Of a stretch of DNA of 64,000 nucleotides, positions 8,224 to 18,054 are shown in pieces. The translations under genes and the position numbers were made by a program. The notes under the pieces were generated by a model. That model searched no databases. It worked only from the letters and a program-made list of their open reading frames with translations, and had not been told where the DNA came from. The stretch is from positions 83,672 to 147,671 of the forward strand of contig JADZEQ010000010.1 of the NCBI GenBank assembly GCA_020850455.1, read 5' to 3'. How positions within the stretch are numbered: the stretch's first letter is position 1; each line of letters begins with the position of its first letter. The DNA is from Sphingomonadaceae bacterium (GTDB lineage: Bacteria > Pseudomonadota > Alphaproteobacteria > Sphingomonadales > Sphingomonadaceae).

Positions 8224-9315
8224 ATGCAGTCTTCGCCTTCCACCCCCACCGCTCTCTCGCCCGCACCCATGCAAACCCGTCGGGATGCGCCGATATTGCG
8301 CGTGCTGGATGGCGAGATGCTCGATCCCCCACCCTTATGGTTGATGCGCCAGGCGGGGCGTTACCTGCCCGAATATCGCGCCTTGCGTGCGGATAAGGGG
8401 GGGTTCCTCGACCTTTGCTATGACCCGATGGCGGCGGCGGAAATTACGCTGCAACCCATCCGTCGCTTTGGCTTCGATGCGGCAATTCTTTTTTCCGATA
8501 TTTTGGTCATCCCCCATGCCTTGGGCCAAAATCTATGGTTTGAAGTGGGCGAGGGGCCACGGCTTGCCCCGCCGCTCGTTGATGGCGCGTTGACTGCGCT
8601 CAGCGCTGCTCCCCAGCGGCTCGGCCCGGTCATCGAAACGGTGCGCCGCGTGCGCGCCTTGTTGCCACCGGCTTGCGCCTTTTTGGGCTTTGCCGGTTCG
8701 CCTTGGACGGTCGCCACCTATATGGTGGCAGGCGCTGGCAGCCGCGATCAGGCGGCGGCGCGGCGGCTGGCCTATAGTGACCCCATTGCTTTTGGCGCGC
8801 TGATCGATGCGATTATTGCAGCGACCATCGATTATCTTGCCGACCAAATTGCCGCAGGGGTTGATGCGGTGCAATTATTCGACAGTTGGGCGGGTAGCCT
8901 GTCACCCGCACAGTTTGAACGCTGGGTGATTGCGCCCAATGCCGCGATCGTCGATGGGCTGCGCGCCCGTTGTCCCGGCGCGCGCATCATCGGCTTTCCC
9001 AAGGGGGCAGGCGGTAAATTGGCTGCCTATGCCCGCGAAACGGGCGTTGATGCGCTGGGGATTGATGAAAGCGTCGATCCTGTTTGGGCCAATGCGGTGT
9101 TGCCGGAACATATGCCGGTGCAAGGGAATTTGGACCCGCTGGCGCTGATCGCCGGGGGTGATGCGCTGACAAGCGCGATCGACAATATCCGCGCCGCCTT
9201 TGCGGGACGGCCGCATATTTTCAATCTGGGGCACGGCATTTTGCCCGACACCCCAATTGCCCATGTCGAAGAATTAATCGCGCGGCTACGCACGCCGCAT
9301 GCGGCGGTGCGATGA
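8224..9315 (+). CDS. hemE: Uroporphyrinogen decarboxylase
   Basis: It decarboxylates uroporphyrinogen III to coproporphyrinogen III in haem synthesis. The protein of about 363 residues has the two signatures PPLWLMRQAGRYLPEYR and a central GFAGSPWTVATYM, plus the catalytic Asp in ILFSDIL. I chose ATG 8224 because GAGGGG lies six bases before it; the open frame extends leftward into the origin region. The stop overlaps the hemJ start (ATGA). Confidence 0.96.
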   Translation: MQSSPSTPTALSPAPMQTRRDAPILRVLDGEMLDPPPLWLMRQAGRYLPEYRALRADKGGFLDLCYDPMAAAEITLQPIRRFGFDAAILFSDILVIPHALGQNLWFEVGEGPRLAPPLVDGALTALSAAPQRLGPVIETVRRVRALLPPACAFLGFAGSPWTVATYMVAGAGSRDQAAARRLAYSDPIAFGALIDAIIAATIDYLADQIAAGVDAVQLFDSWAGSLSPAQFERWVIAPNAAIVDGLRARCPGARIIGFPKGAGGKLAAYARETGVDALGIDESVDPVWANAVLPEHMPVQGNLDPLALIAGGDALTSAIDNIRAAFAGRPHIFNLGHGILPDTPIAHVEELIARLRTPHAAVR

Positions 9316-9755
9316 TCGGCTTTCTGGGCAATGCCTATCTGTGGGTGGTGGCGGCGCACGTCATTTTCGTCATCTTCCTGATGGCGAGCCTCTTCATGAT
9401 GCCGCGCTTTTTCATCTATCATCAAGAAGCCGAAGTCGGATCGGCCGAGGCTGCACGCTGGGTCGATCGCGAATCCAAATTACGCCGCATCATCATGAAC
9501 CCGTCGATCTGCATGGTTTGGATTTTGGGGCTGATGCTGGCGGCCAATGGCGATTTTTGGCTGCAAGGCTGGTTTTTGGCCAAATTGGCGCTGGTGACCC
9601 TGCTTTCGGCCTATCATGGCTGGCTGGTCGGCTATGCCAAGGCGCTGGCGCGCGGCGAACAGCGGATGAGCGGCAAAAAATTGCGCCTGTTCAATGAAAT
9701 CCCCGGCCTGATCGTCATTCCGGTGGTGCTGCTGGTTTTTGCCAAACCTTTTTAA
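9312..9755 (+). CDS. hemJ: Protoporphyrinogen IX oxidase HemJ
   Basis: HemJ is an integral membrane haem-b enzyme (former UPF0093/CopD-like) that oxidises protoporphyrinogen IX. The 147-residue protein has four predicted membrane segments and conserved histidines in VVAAHVIFVIFL and AYHGWLVGYAK, with the typical FNEIPGLIVIPVVLLV end. It is coupled to hemE by a four-base overlap, which supports a haem role. Confidence 0.93.
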   Translation: MIGFLGNAYLWVVAAHVIFVIFLMASLFMMPRFFIYHQEAEVGSAEAARWVDRESKLRRIIMNPSICMVWILGLMLAANGDFWLQGWFLAKLALVTLLSAYHGWLVGYAKALARGEQRMSGKKLRLFNEIPGLIVIPVVLLVFAKPF

Positions 9756-9832
9756 CGGGTTATGCCCAACCTTGTCGCCCAACAGCGGCGCGGTGTTTTC
9801 ATTGCCTTTCCCGCCGCTAAAGCGCCGCGGCG

Positions 9833-9860
9833 TTGACAGCCCCGCAGCGTCTGCTTAGAG
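9833..9860 (+). promoter_or_regulatory. Putative sigma-70-type promoter of rho
   Basis: TTGACA at 9833-9838 is followed after 16 bases by TTAGAG at 9855-9860. Transcription would begin near 9867 and give a leader of about 120 nt before rho. The -10 box is weak, and alphaproteobacterial promoters vary, so this is tentative. Confidence 0.4.
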
Positions 9861-9986
9861 CATGGGTGCGCGGCAGATGCTGCCGCCTTTTCCCAAACCA
9901 ACGCGCCGGATTCTCCATCCCCTCAATGACCCATATCCAGCCATGATGCTGCGGGCCCAAGCGCGAATTTCCACCGGAACCATTTT

Positions 9987-11243
9987 ATGCATTTGAAAGA
10001 CTTAAAGAAAAAGGCCCCCGCCGAACTGGTGGAAATGGCCGAAGAATTGGGGGTTGAGGGGGCATCGACCCTGCGCAAGCAGGATCTGATGTTCTCCATC
10101 CTCAAGGCGATGGCCGAAGATGGCGAAGAAATCGTCGGTTCGGGAACGATCGAGGTTTTGCCCGACGGCTTCGGCTTTTTGCGTTCAGCAGAGGCCAATT
10201 ATCTTGCTGGGCCCGATGACATCTACCTTTCCCCCAACCAGGTGCGCCGTTTTGGCCTGCGCACCGGTGACACGGTGGAGGGCGAAATTCGCGCGCCCAA
10301 GGATGGGGAGCGTTATTTTGCGCTGACCCGCCTCATCAAGGTCAATTATGACGAACCCGAAGCGGTGCGCCACCGCGTCAATTTCGACAATCTGACCCCG
10401 CTCTATCCCGATGAACGCTTGCGGCTCGACACGCTCGACCCGACGCAAAAGGATATGTCGGCCCGCGTCATTGACATCATCTCGCCGCAGGGCAAGGGGC
10501 AGCGCGCATTGATCGTCGCGCCGCCGCGCACCGGCAAGACGGTGCTGCTGCAAAATATTGCCAAGGCGATCACCGATAATCATCCAGAAGTGTTTCTGAT
10601 CGTCCTCTTGGTCGATGAACGCCCCGAAGAAGTCACCGACATGCAACGTAGCGTCAAGGGGGAGGTTATTTCCTCCACCTTTGACGAACCGGCGAGCCGA
10701 CATGTGCAAGTCGCTGAAATGGTTATCGAAAAGGCAAAGCGACTGGTCGAACATAAAAAGGATGTCGTCATCCTGCTCGACAGCATCACCCGGCTTGGCC
10801 GCGCCTATAACACTGTCGTCCCCTCCTCCGGCAAGGTGCTGACCGGCGGGGTTGATGCCAATGCGCTGCAACGGCCCAAGCGCTTTTTCGGCGCGGCGCG
10901 CAACATAGAAGAAGGCGGGTCTTTATCGATCATCGCCACCGCGCTGATCGATACCGGGTCCAAGATGGACGAGGTTATTTTCGAAGAATTTAAGGGCACG
11001 GGTAACAGCGAAATCGTCCTCGACCGCAAGGTGTCGGACAAGCGTATCTTCCCGTCGATCGACGTCGGCAAATCGGGCACCCGCAAGGAAGAATTGCTGG
11101 TCGAGAAGGACAAGCTCTCCAAAATGTGGGTGCTCCGCCGCATTTTGATGCAGATGGGCACCGTCGATGCGATGGAATTCCTGCTCGACAAGATGAAGAA
11201 CAGCAAAACCAACGAAGATTTCTTCGACACGATGAACCAATAG
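9987..11243 (+). CDS. rho: Transcription termination factor Rho
   Basis: This is the hexameric RNA-dependent ATPase that terminates transcription. The 418-residue protein has the N-terminal Rho domain ([20 protein letters not shown]), the cold-shock-like RNA-binding domain ([10 protein letters not shown]), the Walker A motif [12 protein letters not shown], and the Q-loop/R-loop region ([18 protein letters not shown]). Length and motifs are complete. A leader of more than 200 bases separates it from hemJ, consistent with its own promoter and with the known autoregulation of rho leaders. Confidence 0.97.
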   Translation: MHLKDLKKKAPAELVEMAEELGVEGASTLRKQDLMFSILKAMAEDGEEIVGSGTIEVLPDGFGFLRSAEANYLAGPDDIYLSPNQVRRFGLRTGDTVEGEIRAPKDGERYFALTRLIKVNYDEPEAVRHRVNFDNLTPLYPDERLRLDTLDPTQKDMSARVIDIISPQGKGQRALIVAPPRTGKTVLLQNIAKAITDNHPEVFLIVLLVDERPEEVTDMQRSVKGEVISSTFDEPASRHVQVAEMVIEKAKRLVEHKKDVVILLDSITRLGRAYNTVVPSSGKVLTGGVDANALQRPKRFFGAARNIEEGGSLSIIATALIDTGSKMDEVIFEEFKGTGNSEIVLDRKVSDKRIFPSIDVGKSGTRKEELLVEKDKLSKMWVLRRILMQMGTVDAMEFLLDKMKNSKTNEDFFDTMNQ

Positions 11244-11253
11244 GATCCGTCCG

Positions 11254-11982
11254 ATGTTTGACATGCTTGTCGTTGCTGCCCATGCCGCCGCGCCATCACT
11301 GGGCGGGCCGGCTGAAATTTGGGCCGCAATCGTCCATGATTTTGCCAATATCACCGAGCCTGCGGCCTTTGCCGCCTTTATGCAGGTTTTGCTGATCGAT
11401 CTGGTGCTGGCTGGCGATAATGCGATTGTCGTCGGCGCGCTGGCCGCTGGCCTCCCCGCCAAACAGCGCAAACAGGTTATTTTGATCGGCGTGCTCGCCG
11501 CGCTGGTGCTGCGCATCATCTTTGCGCTGATGGTCACCTGGTTGCTTGGCATCGTCGGGCTGGTGCTCGCGGGCGGTTTGCTGCTGCTTTGGGTGGCGTG
11601 GCGCATGTACCGCGACATCCGTGGGCATGGCGCGGGCGATTCGCCCGGTTCGCCCGAAATATCGGGCGATGAACATTCGGGCCTGCCCGCGGGCAAGAGC
11701 TTTGCCGCCGCTGCTTGGGGGGTTGCGGTCGCCGACGTGTCGATGAGCTTGGATAATGTGCTCGCGGTGGCCGGTGCGGCGCGCGAACACCCCGGCATTT
11801 TGATCGTCGGGTTGATTTTTGCGGTCGCGCTGATGGGCATCGCCGCCAATATCATCGCGCAATATATTGAACGTTATCGCTGGATTGCGTGGATCGGTCT
11901 GGCGGTCATCCTCTATGTCGCGCTCAAAATGGTGTGGGAGGGCTGGCATGAGGTGCAGCCGCTGATGCTGGCGATGCTATAG
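11254..11982 (+). CDS. TerC-family integral membrane protein (YjbE type)
   Basis: This 242-residue protein has about seven membrane segments and the two conserved acidic TerC motifs: DLVLAGDNAIVVGALAAGLP in the first half and SMSLDNVLAVAGAAREHPG in the second. TerC proteins are linked to tellurite resistance, metal ion (manganese) export and metallation of exported proteins; the substrate here is not predictable. It lies 10 bases after rho and could be cotranscribed, although the functions are unrelated. Confidence 0.88.
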   Translation: MFDMLVVAAHAAAPSLGGPAEIWAAIVHDFANITEPAAFAAFMQVLLIDLVLAGDNAIVVGALAAGLPAKQRKQVILIGVLAALVLRIIFALMVTWLLGIVGLVLAGGLLLLWVAWRMYRDIRGHGAGDSPGSPEISGDEHSGLPAGKSFAAAAWGVAVADVSMSLDNVLAVAGAAREHPGILIVGLIFAVALMGIAANIIAQYIERYRWIAWIGLAVILYVALKMVWEGWHEVQPLMLAML

Positions 11983-11993
11983 GGTGCCACGGG

Positions 11994-12407
11994 CTATGGG
12001 CTGGGCGGTGATGCAGCAGACAGCATCGCCGCCATCCCCTCCCAAACCTTGTTCACCGCCTTGAGCGGGCGGATCATCACCTTGAAATCGCTGATTTCCC
12101 CCGCATCATTCCAGCGAATAATATCGACCCCGTTGATGTGGATGCCATCGAGCGTCAGGGTGAATTCCAGCATCGCCTGATCGCCGTCGATGATTTCACG
12201 AACATAAGTGAAATCGCGCTGTCCGCCCAAAACCCGCGATGCCGCGTCGAGATAGGCAAAGACTTTGCCCCGCCCCACCTGCGGCGTGTGGACGACCGGC
12301 GAATGAAAAACCGCATCCTCGGCCAGCATTGTCATCAACGCCTCTGCACCCTTGCCGTCTGCCATATATTGGTGCCAGCGGGCGGTGCCTTTGCGGGCGC
12401 GGCTCAT
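11994..12407 (-). CDS. SnoaL/NTF2-like protein
   Basis: This protein of 137 residues has a SnoaL-like (nuclear transport factor 2 fold) domain. Typical segments are MLAEDAVFHSPVVHTP and FDLHING-type strands (GIHINGVDIIRWNDAGEISDF). This fold is used by isomerases, hydrolases and non-catalytic proteins, so no reaction is assigned. It overlaps the dienelactone hydrolase gene by four bases and is downstream of it, suggesting a two-gene unit. Confidence 0.78.
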   Translation of the reverse strand: MSRARKGTARWHQYMADGKGAEALMTMLAEDAVFHSPVVHTPQVGRGKVFAYLDAASRVLGGQRDFTYVREIIDGDQAMLEFTLTLDGIHINGVDIIRWNDAGEISDFKVMIRPLKAVNKVWEGMAAMLSAASPPSP

Positions 12408-13093
12408 GCCAAATGCTCGGCAAAAAAGGCGCTGGTGCGCGCGTCTGCCAGTTCGGCACCCGCCGCATCGCGCCGCGCGCCATGCTGGGTGGCAAAACCA
12501 TGGTCGAGCCCCGGATAATCGTGGAGCGTGACGCGGGGATGCGCGCCCAGCCCGGCATGCATCGCCGCCTGCGCCGCCTTATCAACAAAACCATCTTCGC
12601 CCGCGATATGGAGCATCAATGGTCGCGCAATCGCATGCGATTCGTCGAGCATCGCATCGACCCCCACCGCATAATAGCCAACCGATACGTCGATATCGGT
12701 GCGACAGGCGGCGAGGTAGGCGAGCTTGCCGCCCAGACAATAGCCGACCAGCCCGACCTTGGCGATCGGCGCATGCCCCGCCACCCCGGCGCGGATCGCC
12801 TTGATCGACGCCTCTGTGTCATAGACGCCGTCGGTCGCATCATATTGGCCGAAATAGCCGAACGCCTGTTGCAATTCGGCCGCGACATCGGGGTTGAGTT
12901 CAACCCCCGGGGCAAAGCGCCAGAATATTTCGGGCGCGAGCGCGAGATAGCCCGCTGCGGCCAGTTGATCGCATTTTTCGGCAATGCCTGCGTTAATGCC
13001 AAAGATTTCGGGGACGACGATGATCGCCGCCTTGGGGTGGGCGGGCGCGGCAATATAGACGGACATATCGCCAATTTTTCCATTGGTGGGCAT
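12404..13093 (-). CDS. Dienelactone hydrolase family protein
   Basis: This 229-residue alpha/beta-hydrolase belongs to the DLH family, whose founding member opens dienelactone in chloroaromatic catabolism. The Cys nucleophile is in GYCLGG, the Asp in AGEDGFVD, and the His in LDHGFATQ, so the catalytic triad is complete. Many DLH paralogues have broader or unknown ester/lactone substrates, and no aromatic pathway genes lie nearby. An AAGGA ribosome-binding site precedes ATG 13093. Confidence 0.88.
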   Translation of the reverse strand: MPTNGKIGDMSVYIAAPAHPKAAIIVVPEIFGINAGIAEKCDQLAAAGYLALAPEIFWRFAPGVELNPDVAAELQQAFGYFGQYDATDGVYDTEASIKAIRAGVAGHAPIAKVGLVGYCLGGKLAYLAACRTDIDVSVGYYAVGVDAMLDESHAIARPLMLHIAGEDGFVDKAAQAAMHAGLGAHPRVTLHDYPGLDHGFATQHGARRDAAGAELADARTSAFFAEHLA

Positions 13094-13105
13094 GGATGCT
13101 TCCTT

Positions 13106-13657
13106 TTAGATCAATATCTTGCCGCAAATGCGCGCTTCATGGGTCAAGAGCCAGCTTTTTGTTGCAACCCCGCGCCCGGCGGAATAATTTTCATCTGCGC
13201 CCGCTGCCAGAACACGGTGACAGGGGATGAGGATGGGAAAGGGGTTGTGCGCGCATGCCCCGCCAATCGCCCGCGCGCTGCTGGCGCAGCTATGGGCGAG
13301 CGCGCCATAGGTCATGGTGCTGCCATAAGGGATGGCGGCAATGGCATTGCGCAGCACTTCGCCGCGCACGCTCTTGGCGGTGCGCAACGGCAGGTCGAAA
13401 CTTTGCCGTTGCCCATCAAAATATTCAGCCAATTGCTGCGCAGCGGCGGTGATTGGCGCGCTGGTCGCCGCGCTCGCCATCCAATTTTCACACAGCGGCG
13501 CGATTTGCACCGCCCACAGACTGTCCGCATCGCCCGCAAGCCAAATCTCACCGATCGGGCTTTCTATTTGACGGACAAAGGGGGCAGTATTTTCCACCGC
13601 GCCATCGTGCCGTAAAGCTGCCGTGGTATCAATATCGGGGCAACATCGGGGCAACAT
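13106..13657 (-). CDS. ogt: Methylated-DNA--protein-cysteine methyltransferase
   Basis: It repairs O6-methylguanine by suicidal transfer of the alkyl group to its own cysteine. The protein shows the active-site motif IPCHRV and the helix-turn-helix region TYGALAHSCASSARAIGGA. The start is uncertain: ATG 13657 gives 183 residues, but the first 20 do not look like the family, and GTG 13597 is an alternative. It lies directly upstream of the dienelactone hydrolase gene in the same direction. Confidence 0.9.
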   Translation of the reverse strand: MLPRCCPDIDTTAALRHDGAVENTAPFVRQIESPIGEIWLAGDADSLWAVQIAPLCENWMASAATSAPITAAAQQLAEYFDGQRQSFDLPLRTAKSVRGEVLRNAIAAIPYGSTMTYGALAHSCASSARAIGGACAHNPFPILIPCHRVLAAGADENYSAGRGVATKSWLLTHEARICGKILI

Positions 13658-13778
13658 CGGCGCGTTTTCCTGCCCATTTGCTCTGGCGCGCGCTTCGCCC
13701 TATGCATGGCGACCAAGCTAGAGAAAGCCTTGCATTTGCGCCATTTTTGCGCCGCAACCGGGCAGGAGGGATGACGTC

Positions 13779-14012
13779 ATGAAGATAAATATCGACATTG
13801 ACTGCACACCGGCGGAGGCGCGCGCCTTCCTCGGCCTGCCCGATGTTACCCCGCTCCACGCGCTCTATATCGCGCGGATGGAGGAAATGGTGAAGGAAGG
13901 GGTGACCCCCGATATGGTGGCCGCGATGGTCAAAAGCTGGTCAACGCTGGGCGATGCGGGGATGGGCATGTTCCAGAATTTTCTCAGCCAAATGGGCAGT
14001 GCAAAGCGCTAA
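13779..14012 (+). CDS. Small conserved protein, DUF6489 type
   Basis: This 77-residue protein starts MKINIDIDCTPAEARAFLGLPDV and ends in a Met-rich helix (MGMFQNFLSQMG). It resembles small proteins found near mnmE in alphaproteobacteria and annotated DUF6489; I am confident it is a real gene from its strong GGAGGG ribosome-binding site and coding composition. No function is known. It ends six bases before mnmE, so cotranscription is likely. Confidence 0.78.
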   Translation: MKINIDIDCTPAEARAFLGLPDVTPLHALYIARMEEMVKEGVTPDMVAAMVKSWSTLGDAGMGMFQNFLSQMGSAKR

Positions 14013-14018
14013 GCCATT

Positions 14019-15320
14019 ATGAAAGATACGATTTTTGCGCTGTCATCGGGCATGCCACCCGCCGCGCTCGCCCTGGTGCGGATCAGCGGGCCACAAGCAG
14101 CATCGGCATTGGCGGCGCTTGGCGGCAAATTGCCCGCGCCGCGCCGCGCGACGCTGCGCGACCTATATTGGGATGGGATTTTGCTCGATTCGGCGCTGAT
14201 CCTCCATTTTCCGGCACCGCATAGCGCGACGGGGGAGGATGTGGTCGAACTCCACCTTCATGGTTCGATAGGTGTCGTGCGCGCGGTGGAGCGAGCTTTG
14301 GCAGCCATGCCGGGGTTGCGTGCGGCACAGGCGGGCGAATTCACCCGCCGCGCGCTCGAAAATGGGCGGCTCGACCTGACCGAGGCGGAGGGGTTGAGCG
14401 ATTTGCTGGCGGCGGAGAGCGAAAACCAGCGCCGCGCCGCCATGCTGCTCGCCGGGGGGGCATTATCGCGCGCGGTGGGCGAATGGCAGGGGCAATTATT
14501 GACGCTTTCGGCGCGGGTGGAGGCGCTGCTCGATTTCGCCGATGAGGAGGATGTGGGCAGCGACGCCGCTGAAATAGATAATATAAACAAAGATATAGCT
14601 GGTCTCGCGACGTCATGGCAGCAATGGCTGGCGCGTCCGCGCGGCGAAAGATTGCGCGATGGAATATTGGTTGCCATCGCCGGGCCGCCCAATGCCGGGA
14701 AATCGACCTTGCTCAATGGCTTGGCGGCGCGGGATGCGGCCATCGTCTCCCCCATAGCGGGGACGACGCGCGATATTATCGAAGTACCGCTCGCGCTTTG
14801 TGGCATCGCCTTTCGCTTTGCCGACACGGCGGGACTGCACAGCGGCAGCGACGATGCGATTGAGGCAGAGGGGATGGCGCGCGCCCGCACGCTGATCGAT
14901 CAGGCCGATATTTTGCTGTGGCTGGGTAATGCCGCCGATGCGCCCGAACATCGCGCGCGGGCGATTGTTGCGGCCAAGGCCGATGTGCGCGGGAATGATG
15001 CGGATTGGCCGGATGCGGCGGGGGCAGCCGACATCATCCTTTCGGCGCAAACCGGCGATGGGATGGTGGCATTGGTCGATTGGCTGGTGGCGCAAGCGGG
15101 CGAAATATTGCCGCGCGCGGGCGAAGTCGCACTGAATGCCCGCCACCATGCGGCGCTGACCATGGCATTGGACGCTTTGGGTGATGCGCGGCAGGATGAC
15201 CCTTTGTTGCTCGCCGAGTCGTTGCGCGCCGCGCGTGTGGCGATTGATGCGATAACCGGACAGGCCGGGACGGAAAATATGCTCGATGCGCTATTTTCCC
15301 GCTTTTGCATTGGAAAATAA
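14019..15320 (+). CDS. mnmE: tRNA modification GTPase MnmE
   Basis: With MnmG it installs the carboxymethylaminomethyl group on U34 of several tRNAs. The 433-residue protein has an N-terminal formyl-THF-binding domain ([18 protein letters not shown]), a central G domain ([28 protein letters not shown]), and the C-terminal CIGK end with the conserved Cys. It is followed by mnmG, rsmG, parA and parB, the classic order near bacterial origins. Confidence 0.96.
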   Translation: MKDTIFALSSGMPPAALALVRISGPQAASALAALGGKLPAPRRATLRDLYWDGILLDSALILHFPAPHSATGEDVVELHLHGSIGVVRAVERALAAMPGLRAAQAGEFTRRALENGRLDLTEAEGLSDLLAAESENQRRAAMLLAGGALSRAVGEWQGQLLTLSARVEALLDFADEEDVGSDAAEIDNINKDIAGLATSWQQWLARPRGERLRDGILVAIAGPPNAGKSTLLNGLAARDAAIVSPIAGTTRDIIEVPLALCGIAFRFADTAGLHSGSDDAIEAEGMARARTLIDQADILLWLGNAADAPEHRARAIVAAKADVRGNDADWPDAAGAADIILSAQTGDGMVALVDWLVAQAGEILPRAGEVALNARHHAALTMALDALGDARQDDPLLLAESLRAARVAIDAITGQAGTENMLDALFSRFCIGK

Positions 15321-15353
15321 GGGGAATTGTTGGATTTGGCGGCGTGCTGCCGC

Positions 15354-15369
15354 TGTTCCACGTGAAACA
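15354..15369. other. parS: parS-like centromere site (one mismatch)
   Basis: TGTTCCACGTGAAACA differs from the consensus ParB site TGTTTCACGTGAAACA by a single base. It lies between the mnmE stop and the mnmG start. ParB may bind it more weakly than the perfect copy in rsmG. Confidence 0.78.
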
Positions 15370-15427
15370 ATCATCCCGTCGGGATAGTCGTTTGGTGGCG
15401 CGGCCGCTTTGCGCTATGGGCGCGCCC

Positions 15428-17314
15428 ATGCAGGAAGGCGCGCAAGATTTTGACATCATCGTCGTTGGCGGTGGCCATGCGGGCGTGGAAGCGGCGATGG
15501 TCGCCGCCCGCGTGGGGCAGCGCGCGCCCACGCCGCTGCGCGTTGGTCTGATCAGTTTCGATCCGGCAATGATTGGCGCCATGTCGTGCAATCCGGCGAT
15601 TGGGGGGCTGGGCAAGGGCCATTTGGTGCGGGAGGTGGATGCCTTTGACGGGGTGATTGCCCGCGCCGCCGACGCCGGGGCGATTCACCACCGGATGCTC
15701 AACGCCAGCAAGGGGGCGGCGGTGCAGGGGCCACGCGTCCAGGCTGATCGTCGCCTGTTCGGCGCGGCGGTGCGCGCGATGGTGGCGGGGCAGGCCGGAT
15801 TGCAAGTGGTGGCGGGGGAAGTTGCGGCGCTCCGCCACGATGGAAATGGTGCAATTTCGGGCGTCTCCCTCGCCGATGGGCGTGAAATCAGCGCCCGCGC
15901 GCTAATATTGGCAACGGGCACATTTTTGGGCGGCCGATTGTTTCGCGGCGAAGAAGTGCGCGAAGGGGGCCGCATCGACGAAGCGGGGGCAACGCGTCTT
16001 GCCGCGCAAATGCGCGAAGCGGCGCTGCCGATGGCGCGGCTCAAGACCGGAACGCCGCCGCGGCTCGACGCGCGCAGCATCGATTGGGCGATGCTCGACG
16101 AACAGCCAAGCGATGCACTTGGCTGGACCATGTCGGCAGCGAGCGGCGTGCGCGCGAACCCCCAAGTGAGCTGCTTTATCACGCGCACCAATGCGGCAGC
16201 GCACGACCATATTCGCGCCAATTTGCACCGTTCGCCGATGTTTACTGGTGCGATTGGCGCGCGTGGCCCGCGCTATTGCCCCTCCATCGAGGATAAGATT
16301 CACCGATTCGCCGACAAGGACGGCCACCAGATATTTTTGGAGCCAGAGGGGCTCGACACGCATTTCATCTATCCCAACGGGCTTTCAACCTCCCTCCCCG
16401 CCGATGTGCAACTCGCGATGTTGCGCGAAATGCCCGGATTGGCCGCAGTGGAAATGTTGGTCGCGGGCTATGCCGTCGAATATGACCATATTGACCCGCG
16501 CGCGCTCGACTCGGGGCTGATGCTGCGCGAAATGCCGGGAATTTGGTGTGCCGGGCAGATTAACGGTACGACCGGCTATGAAGAAGCCGCCGCGCAGGGG
16601 TTGGTTGCGGGGATCAACGCTGCACGTTGGTGTGCGGGCGACGCGCCCTTGGTGCTCAGCCGCTGGGATAGCTATTTGGGCGTGATGATCGACGATTTGG
16701 TGTTGCAGGGGGTCAGCGAACCCTATCGCATGCTCACCGCGCGCGCCGAGCACCGCTTGCGGCTGCGCGCCGACAATGGTGAAGCGCGGCTGAGCGATAT
16801 TGCCGAAAGTGTCGGGGCATTGGGTGACGGGCGGCGCGCGGCAGTCGAAAAACGTCAGGCTATGCGCGCCAAAGGCCGCAGAATGCTCGACGCGCCGGTG
16901 TCGAGCGCGATGCTGCGGAACGCTGACCTGCCGCTTCCCGCCGATGGGGTGGTGCGCAGCCTTGGTAATTGGTTGGCGATTGGCGGGGCCGATGCGCTGA
17001 TCGACCAATTTGCCGATTTTGCCGCGCTGCCGCCGCAGATCCGCACCGAACTCGTCGAAGATGTGCGCTATGCCCCCTATATTGCGCGGCATGAGAGTGA
17101 GTTGCGCGCGCTTGCCGCCAATGAAGCGGTGCCGCTGGCGCGCGACCTCAATTATGCAGCCATCGGTGGGCTTTCCGCTGAAATGGTCGAACGATTGAGC
17201 CGCGCGGCGCCCGAAAACCTCGGCCAAGCAGCGCGAATCGCCGGTATCACGCCCGCCGCCTTGACCGCCATTTTGGTCCACAGCCGCCAATCGCGCACGA
17301 AAAGCGCGGCATGA
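15428..17314 (+). CDS. mnmG: tRNA uridine-5-carboxymethylaminomethyl modification enzyme MnmG
   Basis: This FAD-dependent partner of MnmE modifies tRNA wobble uridines. The protein of about 628 residues has the Rossmann motif [17 protein letters not shown], the signature [19 protein letters not shown], and the second signature [16 protein letters not shown] chose ATG 15428 because the family begins just before [16 protein letters not shown] 15416 is also possible, and the frame is open back into mnmE. The stop overlaps the rsmG start. Confidence 0.95.
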   Translation: MQEGAQDFDIIVVGGGHAGVEAAMVAARVGQRAPTPLRVGLISFDPAMIGAMSCNPAIGGLGKGHLVREVDAFDGVIARAADAGAIHHRMLNASKGAAVQGPRVQADRRLFGAAVRAMVAGQAGLQVVAGEVAALRHDGNGAISGVSLADGREISARALILATGTFLGGRLFRGEEVREGGRIDEAGATRLAAQMREAALPMARLKTGTPPRLDARSIDWAMLDEQPSDALGWTMSAASGVRANPQVSCFITRTNAAAHDHIRANLHRSPMFTGAIGARGPRYCPSIEDKIHRFADKDGHQIFLEPEGLDTHFIYPNGLSTSLPADVQLAMLREMPGLAAVEMLVAGYAVEYDHIDPRALDSGLMLREMPGIWCAGQINGTTGYEEAAAQGLVAGINAARWCAGDAPLVLSRWDSYLGVMIDDLVLQGVSEPYRMLTARAEHRLRLRADNGEARLSDIAESVGALGDGRRAAVEKRQAMRAKGRRMLDAPVSSAMLRNADLPLPADGVVRSLGNWLAIGGADALIDQFADFAALPPQIRTELVEDVRYAPYIARHESELRALAANEAVPLARDLNYAAIGGLSAEMVERLSRAAPENLGQAARIAGITPAALTAILVHSRQSRTKSAA

Positions 17315-17979
17315 GCGCGATGAACAGCGAATCGGCGGCGCGCGCATGGATTGCCGGTCTGCCCGATGTTTCACGTGAAACATTTGCATCGCTCGACACC
17401 TATATCGGCCTGCTCCGCGCCGAATCGGCACGACAAAATCTCGTCGCCGCCTCCACACTCGCCGATGATATATTATGGTGTCGCCATATTCTCGATTCGG
17501 CACAATGTTTGGCGCATGCGCCGTCTGCGGGCCGCTGGGTCGATCTGGGTAGCGGGCCGGGCTTGCCGGGCCTGATCGTTGCGATTCTGGCGCCCCGATT
17601 TCATGTGACCTTGGTTGAATCGCGGCGCCTCAGGGTCGAGTTTTTGCAACATTGCGTTACAGAAATTGGCCTGAATCAAAATGTTAGCGTGATTCAGGCG
17701 CGGGTCGAAACGCTGCCCGCCCGCGCTTATGACGTTATTTCCGCGCGCGCCTTTGCCCCGCTCGCGCGGCTCATCCCGCTCGCGCGCCACCTTGCTGGCC
17801 CCAATAGTCGCTGGATTTTGCCGATGGGGCAGGGGGCAAAAACGGCCCTTTCCACGCTGCCCGCGCCATGGCAAAGATGTTTTGCGCTGCACACCAGCCT
17901 GACCGATGCTGCATCGGGCATTTTGGTGGGGGAAGGCACGTTCAATGAAGTTAAATCATTGAACAAACGTAATAAATAG
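17311..17979 (+). CDS. rsmG: 16S rRNA (guanine527-N7)-methyltransferase RsmG
   Basis: It methylates G527 in 16S rRNA using S-adenosylmethionine. The protein has 222 residues, with the SAM-binding loop [16 protein letters not shown] and [14 protein letters not shown] in the later part of the fold. The start overlaps the mnmG stop by four bases. Residues 20-24 (VSRET) are written by a perfect parS palindrome, so that part of the protein is constrained by chromosome segregation as well as by function. Confidence 0.95.
   Translation: MSAMNSESAARAWIAGLPDVSRETFASLDTYIGLLRAESARQNLVAASTLADDILWCRHILDSAQCLAHAPSAGRWVDLGSGPGLPGLIVAILAPRFHVTLVESRRLRVEFLQHCVTEIGLNQNVSVIQARVETLPARAYDVISARAFAPLARLIPLARHLAGPNSRWILPMGQGAKTALSTLPAPWQRCFALHTSLTDAASGILVGEGTFNEVKSLNKRNK
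17367..17382. other. parS: parS centromere site (perfect consensus)
   Basis: The 16-bp palindrome TGTTTCACGTGAAACA matches the ParB-binding consensus at every base. It lies inside rsmG, about 0.7 kb before parA and about 9.3 kb from the putative oriC. Confidence 0.93.
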
Positions 17980-18054
17980 AGAATATTCGATATCCAACAT
18001 CGGCTATGGCTTGGGCCATTTTGCGACAAATGGGATGCAAAGATTCAGGGTGCC

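Noticed and set aside
12239..13615. A 458-residue plus-strand frame across the dienelactone hydrolase and ogt region
   Set aside because: It is antisense to genes with complete catalytic motifs.
16385..17503. A 372-residue open frame on the minus strand across mnmG and rsmG
   Set aside because: It is antisense to two well-conserved genes; in GC-rich DNA such frames stay open by codon bias, and the translation shows no domain.
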